Assembly (NCBI RefSeq): GCF_002003465.1
Contig: NZ_BDDQ01000001.1
Coordinates: 1 to 39,029 of the forward strand
Reading direction: 5' to 3'
Origin: Caenibacillus caldisaponilyticus
GTDB taxonomy: Bacteria > Bacillota > Bacilli > Bacillales > Sporolactobacillaceae
Length of the DNA: 39,029 nucleotides
Both the position numbers and the translations under genes were made by a program. This document shows, one piece after another, positions 33,826 through 39,029 of this stretch (position 1 is its first letter; each line of letters starts with the position of its first letter). Under the pieces are notes generated by a model that saw only the letters and a list, made by a program, of their open reading frames with translations, did no database searches and was not told the origin of the DNA.

Positions 33826-33975
33826 TTGGAAAATCAGAGGATTACGAAGCGGCAGGGTCATTTTACCGGGCAATGAGCAGGTAATTGTGAAGACCTATGA
33901 GAAATATACTTTTTTGGCGTATGACACTCTCATGTCGACGACAACAACATGTGACGCTGTGCCGTCAAGTCGTAT
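33826..33975 (+). pseudogene. frameshifted gene of unknown function
   Basis: TTG 33826, with GGAGGG upstream, begins MENQRITKRQ and stops after 16 codons. In a neighbouring frame the sequence continues as RVILPGNEQVIVKTYEKYTF, suggesting one protein broken by a single frameshift near 33855. The later part dissolves into non-coding sequence. Not recognised. Confidence 0.4.
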
Positions 33976-34232
33976 AAAAGTGCATTTAGTTGATAGGATG
34001 CAATTCTGCAGTTCTAATCATCGCCTGCCGCTCCGTGCAGCTTCTGTCCAAGAACGCTGTCCCGCCCCTTTCACATGTTCCTCTTTTCAATTGGCTCCTT
34101 CACTATGATTCATCGCATAAGGTTCTTGAATCAATCGAAAAACTTCACTCCCCAACATATTTCGTATTAATTGATGGAGAGAAGGCTTATGGGACTGCTC
34201 AACGCCATTAGGCTTTGTAATGCCGCTTGCCT

Positions 34233-34271
34233 GCTCACTAATCACTAAAGGAATCTTTCCTAAGCTGTTTT
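34233..34271 (+). repeat. 39-nt direct repeat, copy 1
   Basis: Begins GCTCACTAATCACTAAAG and ends TTTCCTAAGCTGTTTT. It matches 34522-34560 at 36 of 39 positions. Confidence 0.85.
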
Positions 34272-34521
34272 AAGCAGGGCGCTTCGTCATCCATCAATAG
34301 GAATATTTTACCAAAATTGAAAATAGCCATTAAGACCTATTCATTAATATTATAAATTGAAAAATAATTATTATAATTGAAATGGATTTTTACGGATAAA
34401 GCATCGGACCCATACGGAAAATCATCAAAAATGGGAATCCAAGGGTAAAGGTTGAAAAAATAGGAAAATTTTGTTTATTGAAGAAGACTTAAGCAAGACA
34501 TTTGCTTACTGAGAGCTGCCA

Positions 34522-34560
34522 GCTCACTAATCACTAAAGTGATTTTTCCTAAGCTGTTTT
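34522..34560 (+). repeat. 39-nt direct repeat, copy 2
   Basis: Second copy, 289 bp after the first, with three substitutions clustered in the middle. The intervening DNA is AT-rich and non-coding. Confidence 0.85.
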
Positions 34561-34607
34561 TCCGCTAATAATAAAGCAATTAAAGATTTATTGACAAGAA
34601 TAGGGGG

Positions 34608-34759
34608 ATGATAGTGGGATTTTCAGTATTCTTGTAGGGATTATTCTTATTGTATACAGTTTAAAGTTTAGGAAAAAGAACACGGCTGGATTTATAGTTT
34701 CCCTGCTGATTGGTTTGCTGTTTTTATCATTTTCCATCTATCTAGCATTACTAAAATGA
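34608..34759 (+). pseudogene. small two-helix membrane protein, broken at the start
   Basis: The frame ending at 34759 encodes about 48 residues with two membrane helices (ILVGIILIVYSLKFRKKNTA then FIVSLLIGLLFLSF). The only ATG with a ribosome site (GGGGG, ATG 34608) is in another frame and stops after nine codons. Probably a one-base frameshift near the start. Confidence 0.45.
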
Positions 34760-34910
34760 GTGAAACGCTTTGCTTATAACGGAGACGGAAAAAACAATAT
34801 AGCTACAAATAGCGAGGCGGAAGCATAAGACAAATAAATGCGATAAATGTTGGAGGCATCTCTGGTAAGGTTGAATATGTCAAACAATAATTGCCCAGGT
34901 TTATCCTGGT

Positions 34911-35183
34911 TTGTATGAAAAATTAGCCGAAAACCTAAGTGGGGTGAGAGTTATCAAAGACATCCACGAAACGGAGAAAGCGGAAGAATTTCAAAGGCAC
35001 AATGACGATGAGCTTTATTCTCCGATTGAAGACTTACAAAGAATTGCGGGAGGCGGACCGCTAAAAAGGAGCAGTTTTAATATCCAATCTTTTCCCAAGG
35101 GGATTAAACTTTTAGGGTATTTTTTTATCGGATTTATGGCTGCGGCTTTCTTGCTCGTGGTGATTTTCAATTTATTGGATTAA
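34911..35183 (+). CDS. small C-terminally anchored protein, 90 aa, start uncertain
   Basis: A soluble charged N-terminal part (KAEEFQRHNDDELYSPIEDL) and one C-terminal membrane helix (about 67-88) ending FNLLD. No family recognised. The assigned TTG has no ribosome site, and the frame is open back to 34875; a GGAGG-preceded start at 34871 lies in another frame, so a frameshift at the 5' end is possible. A strong terminator ten bases after the stop argues that a transcript ends here. Confidence 0.5.
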   Translation: MYEKLAENLSGVRVIKDIHETEKAEEFQRHNDDELYSPIEDLQRIAGGGPLKRSSFNIQSFPKGIKLLGYFFIGFMAAAFLLVVIFNLLD

Positions 35184-35192
35184 ACCGTATCC

Positions 35193-35225
35193 AAAGCGTT
35201 GAGAACACTCTCACCGCTTTTTTGT
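35193..35225 (+). terminator. Rho-independent terminator
   Basis: AAAGCG-t-TGAGA (35193-35204) pairs with TCTCA-c-CGCTTT (35209-35220) with one mismatch and an ACAC loop, followed by TTT-G-TTT. Confidence 0.85.
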
Positions 35226-35372
35226 TTCGAGCGCTCTCGGAGCCCGCTATCTGCTTTTTCTTTACTAAGATGGGGATTGTTTTGGAACAGTACGGGGAAA
35301 AAAGCGTTCATCTTAATGTTAAAAGACATTTTTTGCGTATTATTTCATCGGAAATTCAGGCGGGTTGACAGC

Positions 35373-35498
35373 GATTCAATTGCGGACGGAAAAAATTCAA
35401 CAAAAACGGCTGCGAATTCAACGAAAATGAGGAACAATTCAATGAAAACCTAATGGAATTCAACGAAAGCCAAAGGGAATTCAATAAAACTAAAATTT
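35373..35498 (+). repeat. 21-nt-period tandem repeat (six units)
   Basis: The core ATTCAA recurs at 35374, 35395, 35416, 35437, 35458 and 35479, exactly 21 bases apart, with AAyrAAA after it in most units. In one frame (35396 onward) the units read FNENEEQ, FNENLME, FNESQRE: a heptad pattern like a coiled coil. No start codon or ribosome site opens that frame. Confidence 0.8.
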
Positions 35499-35720
35499 CA
35501 GATATAAAGAGACCGACGATTCATGAAAAAGAACCATTCGCCTTGCTTTGACATTGATAGGCCGGCACTAATGCATAAGTTCCGTGCCGCAAAATAAGTG
35601 AATTTTTTGTAATTTTCCGGTCCCTTTGCAGGGATTTAAAAAGCGGATGTCGAATCGATAGCGCAGGATTGTTGCCGCCGATGAACTTGTTTTGATTAAC
35701 GACTGAGAGGAGAAAAGATC
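35499..35720. other. upstream region of the DUF4083-like gene
   Basis: No gene seen between the tandem repeat and 35721. The gene-free stretch since 35184 totals about 540 bp. Confidence 0.35.
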
Positions 35721-35906
35721 ATGGGTATAGCCAGCGGATTAAGTGTGATTAACCTTCTCTTATTTGTATTGATCGTTATGTTTCTGTATAACGGTTATGT
35801 TTATTTTCGCCGGAGCAATGAAGCGAAAGAGAAACTCATGTACAAATTAGATAGAATCATCGAGATTCTCGATAAAGAAACGCATGGCGATAAAAAAGAA
35901 GAATAA
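35721..35906 (+). CDS. small single-helix membrane protein, DUF4083-like
   Basis: A 61-aa protein with one membrane helix (about 9-30) and a basic-acidic helical tail with KLDRIIEILDKE, the layout of DUF4083 small membrane proteins of Bacillus. Function unknown. The ATG at 35721 follows GAGAGGAG. It shares a bidirectional terminator with the aminopeptidase gene. Confidence 0.7.
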   Translation: MGIASGLSVINLLLFVLIVMFLYNGYVYFRRSNEAKEKLMYKLDRIIEILDKETHGDKKEE

Positions 35907-35961
35907 ATTCGTGAGCCCTCGTTTTATGGGAATGTTGGACGAGCGTCATGCCCGTGAATAA

Positions 35962-35995
35962 CGAGAAAAAGGACCATAAACGGCCCTTTTTCTCT
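35962..35995. terminator. bidirectional terminator
   Basis: GAGAAAAAGG and CCTTTTTCTC form a 10-bp stem around ACCATAAACGGC. A/T-rich arms give T-runs on both strands. It ends the convergent small membrane protein and aminopeptidase genes. Confidence 0.8.
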
Positions 35996-36016
35996 TGCCA
36001 TTGAATCGGGAATGCA

Positions 36017-37252
36017 TTAAAAAGCCCAGTTGCCGTTGCGGAACAGCGGGATGCGTTCGCCGTCCGCGGTTTCCCCGTCGATGTCCAAATCGGCGGAACC
36101 GATCATGAAATCGGTGTGGCCGACGCTTTGGTTGACGCCTTTTTTTACCAGTTCTTCTTTCGACAATCCTCCGGAGCCTTTAATGTTCATGGTGATCGCC
36201 GCGCCGAGCGCCAAGTGGCAAGACGCGTTTTCGTCATAGAGCGTATTGTTGAAAATGATGTTGAGGTTCGATATCGGCGAATCATGCGGCACCAGGGCGA
36301 CTTCCCCGAGATAGCGCATGCCTTCATCCATGTCCAAGGCCTTTTGCAAGGCTTCGAGGCCTTTTTTCGCCTGAACGTCGACGACCTTGCCGTTTTCAAA
36401 GGTCAATGTAAAATCTTCCACCATGTTGCCCATGAGCGACAACGGCTTCGTGCTCCTGACGGTTCCGTTGACGCCCGTTTTAAGAGGCGCGGTAAACACT
36501 TCTTCCGTCGGCATGTTCGGGATGTAACGGGTGCCGAACGTCGACTGGTGGCTGCCGCCGAGCCAGACGTGGTCAGGATGAAGGTCGATATGTAAATCCG
36601 TCCCCGCGCTTTTATAATGCAAGGTTTTAAAACGCTTTTCGTTCAGAAAAGCTGTTTTTTCTTTTAAATTGCGTTCGTGCTCACGCCAGGCTTGCACAGG
36701 ATCGGGTTGGTCGACCCGAACGGTTTTAAAAATTGCCTCCCATAATTTCGCGATCGCTTCTTCGGTTGAGAGATCGGGAAACACCGTTTGGGCCCAGGCT
36801 GCAGTCGGCACACCGACAATGGCCCAATGAATATCGCCTTTTAATTGCGCGACTTGAAAGAAGTGAAGCTGTTCGCCATTGGCTCTGGACGTGAGCATTA
36901 ACCGCTCCGGATTGATTCCTTCATAGGCGCGCGGGTTATGGCCGGTCACGCTGAGCAGGCAATCGTGGTGGTCGACCATTTGCCGATACCTCTCAATGTC
37001 CCAAGCCGGCACTTCTTTCAACGTGGCTTCGGGCGCTTTTTGCAAATGAACGCGTTGCGTTTCGTCATCATGCCAATTCACGCTGACTCGCTCCGCCCCG
37101 TTTTCATAAGCCTGTTCCACGACGCGGCGAACAAAGGGCGCCGCTTCAAGCGGTGCGTTGATGAACAAACGTTGTCCTTTTTGCAAGTTAAGGCCGACTT
37201 GAACCGTCAATTTTGCATAATCATCCATGCGCTTTGCCAATAAATCGGTCAT
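36017..37252 (-). CDS. M29-family metallo-aminopeptidase (AmpS/AmpT type)
   Basis: A 411-aa M29 (thermophilic aminopeptidase) protein. The metal and catalytic residues are largely present: E251 in MPTEEVF, E317 in GEVALVPHDSPIS, E341 and H346 in DENASCHLALG, H379 and D381 in SVGHTDFMIGS. In the enzymes I recall, a Tyr follows seven residues after the active-site His; here that position is Ile353. It removes N-terminal residues from peptides in the cytoplasm as a dimer with Zn or Co. The start is ATG 37252 with AAAGGAG. It is a single-gene unit. Confidence 0.93.
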   Translation of the reverse strand: MTDLLAKRMDDYAKLTVQVGLNLQKGQRLFINAPLEAAPFVRRVVEQAYENGAERVSVNWHDDETQRVHLQKAPEATLKEVPAWDIERYRQMVDHHDCLLSVTGHNPRAYEGINPERLMLTSRANGEQLHFFQVAQLKGDIHWAIVGVPTAAWAQTVFPDLSTEEAIAKLWEAIFKTVRVDQPDPVQAWREHERNLKEKTAFLNEKRFKTLHYKSAGTDLHIDLHPDHVWLGGSHQSTFGTRYIPNMPTEEVFTAPLKTGVNGTVRSTKPLSLMGNMVEDFTLTFENGKVVDVQAKKGLEALQKALDMDEGMRYLGEVALVPHDSPISNLNIIFNNTLYDENASCHLALGAAITMNIKGSGGLSKEELVKKGVNQSVGHTDFMIGSADLDIDGETADGERIPLFRNGNWAF

Positions 37253-37508
37253 CGTAACTCTCCTTTATCCAAGGTCATTTTCTCTCTCTTAACTTTACAA
37301 TAATTCCCCCAATTTTTGAAGGTGAAGAACAGGGAAGCGTCCGTTTTTTCTAAAGAAGGATTTTTCTTAATAGATTGCGAACATACCATAAGGCAAGGGT
37401 CGCATGGGTTCTATTGCAATGAATGTGGTATGCCGCAAATAAGTGGGTGTATCAGAGGGGCGCAGGAAACCGGAAGTGTTTTTTAATAGCTTGATAGAGG
37501 TGGAAAAT

Positions 37509-38489
37509 GTGAGAGTAACAGATATTCTTTACGATGAATGGCAGATTGGCGGGGTTCTTGAAGAGTTAATCATGAGCAAACCCGTGCAAAGGTTAAAAGG
37601 AATCCATCAAGGAGGAGCGAGCTATTTAATCAATGAGAAATGGAATGTCACGCGTTATGAACACTCCGTCGGCGTTATGCTTTTAATTCGGAAGCTCGGC
37701 GGTTCGTTGGAGGAGCAAATCGCGGGGTTGCTTCATGATATTTCGCACACGGCCTTTTCGCACGTCATTGATTTTGTGTTTGAAAATAAAGCGGAAGATT
37801 TTCATGAAAAAATCTATCATCGTGTCGTCGGCGATTCGGAAATTCCCGGTATTCTTGAAAAATATGGGTACCATTATGAAGAGATATTATCTGACCTTTC
37901 GAAATGGACATTGCTTGACCAGCCTGCGCCCGAATTGTGTGCGGATCGTGTCGATTATACGTTGCGCGATATGGTTCAATATGGGTGGATATCATTGGAA
38001 GAAGCCAAATGTTTTTTGGAACATTTAACCGTTATGAATGGCAGAATGTACCCCAAAGACGTCGAAGCGGCCGAATGGTTCGTTAAAACCTATTACAAAG
38101 AAGTCATCGATTTTTTCATGAACCCTCTAAATGTGTATGGTTACCATGCTTTAGCCAAAACGTTGAAAACAGCTTTAGCAAAAAACGTCATCGATTTCAA
38201 TGATTTGCTCGGCACAGACGAAAGTGTCATGAACATCCTAGATTCATCAGAAGATGACGAGATTCGAAGTCTTTTAAGGCAAATCCGCCGAAACGCGCGG
38301 GTAAAAGAGGATCAAAGCAACTTTGATTTCCATTTCAAAAATAAAGTGCGTCTGATCGATCCCTCCGTTCCTTTCGAAAATCGGTGGGTCAGAGCCTCCG
38401 CCTTGTCAGAAGACATAAAAAGAATGGGAGAACAGGCCTACAATAAGATGGTGAATGGAATCTACGTCAAAATCCTTTCGAACGAATGA
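37509..38489 (+). CDS. HD-domain phosphohydrolase, YdhJ-like
   Basis: A 326-aa HD-superfamily protein. Metal ligands are visible in YEHSVGVMLL (H52), LLHDISHTAFSH (H76, D77, further His) and a distal Asp in CADRVDYTLRD. This group, which includes Bacillus YdhJ, is related to dGTPases and SAMHD1 and probably hydrolyses a nucleotide. The GTG at 37509 is used: GAGGTGG precedes it, and the protein then begins MRVTDILYDEW like relatives. The frame is open to 37443, but without a ribosome site. Near-inverted sequences TTGCGAACATACC (37375-37387) and GGTATGCCGCAA (37427-37438) lie upstream. Confidence 0.88.
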   Translation: MRVTDILYDEWQIGGVLEELIMSKPVQRLKGIHQGGASYLINEKWNVTRYEHSVGVMLLIRKLGGSLEEQIAGLLHDISHTAFSHVIDFVFENKAEDFHEKIYHRVVGDSEIPGILEKYGYHYEEILSDLSKWTLLDQPAPELCADRVDYTLRDMVQYGWISLEEAKCFLEHLTVMNGRMYPKDVEAAEWFVKTYYKEVIDFFMNPLNVYGYHALAKTLKTALAKNVIDFNDLLGTDESVMNILDSSEDDEIRSLLRQIRRNARVKEDQSNFDFHFKNKVRLIDPSVPFENRWVRASALSEDIKRMGEQAYNKMVNGIYVKILSNE

Positions 38490-38531
38490 CGGACCGCTCC
38501 ATCTTAAAACAAGATAACCTGGTTTTTTTAA

Positions 38532-38570
38532 GGAGGAGAGCTTTCATCACACGAAGGTCCTCCATTTTTT
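38532..38570 (+). terminator. probable terminator of the HD gene
   Basis: GGAGGA (38532-38537) pairs with TCCTCC (38558-38563), followed by ATTTTTTC. The loop is long (20 nt). Confidence 0.5.
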
Positions 38571-38649
38571 CAAAATCATCTTTTGTCTTTAACAGGATGA
38601 TTCGTTTCATGTGATCAATCCTTATCTAAACCGTGACAAGTAATGGAAT

Positions 38650-39029
38650 GGTCAAGTCCATTTTATTGTGTAAATTTCCCTTTGATAGAAAGATGGACCT
38701 GATGACCTGACGTATGGCAGGTAAGTCCGGCAAGTCTCCCTGCCGGTCGCCTTCCCGGACTAATGATCATTGTTGTCAAAGTACAGGTGTGTCAAGGCGC
38801 TTTCGCGGCAACTCCTCGCTTCCGAGGTATTTCACGTTCTCCTTGACACGTCGAAGAAATTATCCCACTTTCTTGATCGCCGAAACTTCCTGATTCATCG
38901 TTTGAACGCCTAACTCTTTCGTTTTCCGCCACTGCCAATAGTCGGACATATCCAGGTATTTGCGTCCCGATATCCATTTTTCGTCCATTTCGATCAACAC
39001 GGCGCCTACGAGGCGATACACCGATTCCC
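38650..39029 (-). mobile_element. IS256-family insertion sequence, 3' part (right copy)
   Basis: Exact inverse of positions 225-604 as far as I can compare (base p on the left pairs with 39254 minus p). The copy is cut by the window edge. The inner end at 38650 begins GGTCAAGTCC, the element's terminal repeat. Outside it the flanking sequence differs from the left copy. Confidence 0.92.
38860..39029 (-). CDS. IS256-family transposase, C-terminal fragment (right copy)
   Basis: The last ~56 codons of the same transposase as at the left edge, ending with the identical C-terminus (SAIKKVG) at 38860. The upstream part lies beyond the window. Confidence 0.92.
   Translation of the reverse strand, partial: ESVYRLVGAVLIEMDEKWISGRKYLDMSDYWQWRKTKELGVQTMNQEVSAIKKVG

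Larger units (their letters stand above)
33976..34607. other. AT-rich gene-poor region with a repeated element
   Basis: No gene supported. It contains both copies of the 39-nt direct repeat listed separately. Confidence 0.4.

Noticed and set aside
35373-35498. CRISPR array
   Set aside because: Units are 21 bp with no repeat/spacer division and no cas genes nearby.
36116-36595. 159-codon plus frame opposite the aminopeptidase gene
   Set aside because: Antisense shadow of a strongly supported gene with intact family residues.
1-39029. Circular plasmid or phage genome with terminal repeats
   Set aside because: The terminal repeats are inverted, not direct, and are parts of an IS; no replication or virion gene is seen.

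Overview
The window reads as chromosomal DNA of a low-to-mid GC Bacillota, most likely a (moderately) thermophilic Bacillaceae near Geobacillus/Caldibacillus. The reasons are strong Shine-Dalgarno sites with many GTG/TTG starts, a YndB-type SRPBCC protein, a YdhJ-type HD phosphohydrolase, a bacterial PH-domain protein, an M29 aminopeptidase, and an R2-like ligand-binding oxidase very close in sequence to the Geobacillus kaustophilus enzyme as I remember it. No rRNA, tRNA, CRISPR array or phage module was seen.

Both ends of the window lie inside copies of the same IS256-family element in opposite orientation (1-604 on +, 38650-39029 on -). The 380 overlapping bases appear identical, and both 3' ends point inward, so the ~38 kb between them has the geometry of a composite transposon or of an invertible/contig-breaking repeat pair. 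Just inside the left IS is a visibly AT-rich island (about 605-4680). It holds a 61-aa, eight-cysteine peptide without glycine, two membrane-anchored thioredoxin-fold proteins (CAFC and CPVC), an ABC exporter half-transporter and a MauE/DoxX-type redox membrane protein. They are transcribed divergently from interleaved promoters. This looks like a system that exports and oxidatively folds a disulfide-rich peptide, and it is the best candidate here for an undescribed system.

4684-12304 is GC-richer: a 1090-aa FtsX-type permease without an ATPase partner, a YndB-like protein and two MFS exporters. 12579-21939 is a large catabolic locus. It starts with a GntR/FadR regulator (near-consensus promoter and palindromic operator), a class III CoA-transferase and an HMG-CoA-lyase-family enzyme. 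After a 250-bp regulatory gap come an aldehyde dehydrogenase, a zinc polyol-type dehydrogenase, a ThDP enzyme, a sugar-isomerase-like TIM barrel, a type II dehydroquinate-dehydratase homologue and a frameshifted PaaI-type thioesterase. The locus resumes after 3 kb of decayed mobile DNA (IS256-family remnant, internally deleted ISLre2 element, 3' remnant of a group II intron). Beyond it lie an ACS-family organic-anion MFS symporter (with a cre-like site and a palindrome in its leader), an IclR regulator and a type I 3-dehydroquinate dehydratase. The enzyme set resembles inositol catabolism (dehydrogenase, TIM-barrel dehydratase, ThDP ring-opening, aldehyde dehydrogenase) joined to quinate/shikimate chemistry and CoA-dependent cleavage. 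The substrate is unknown; a cyclitol acid such as quinate or shikimate is one inference.

28418-35960 is sparse and partly decayed: MFS fragments, the R2lox gene, a 290-aa orphan, several small membrane proteins, a PH-domain gene, a 39-nt direct repeat and a 21-nt-period tandem repeat. 36017-38489 carries the M29 aminopeptidase and the HD phosphohydrolase, ending against the right IS copy.
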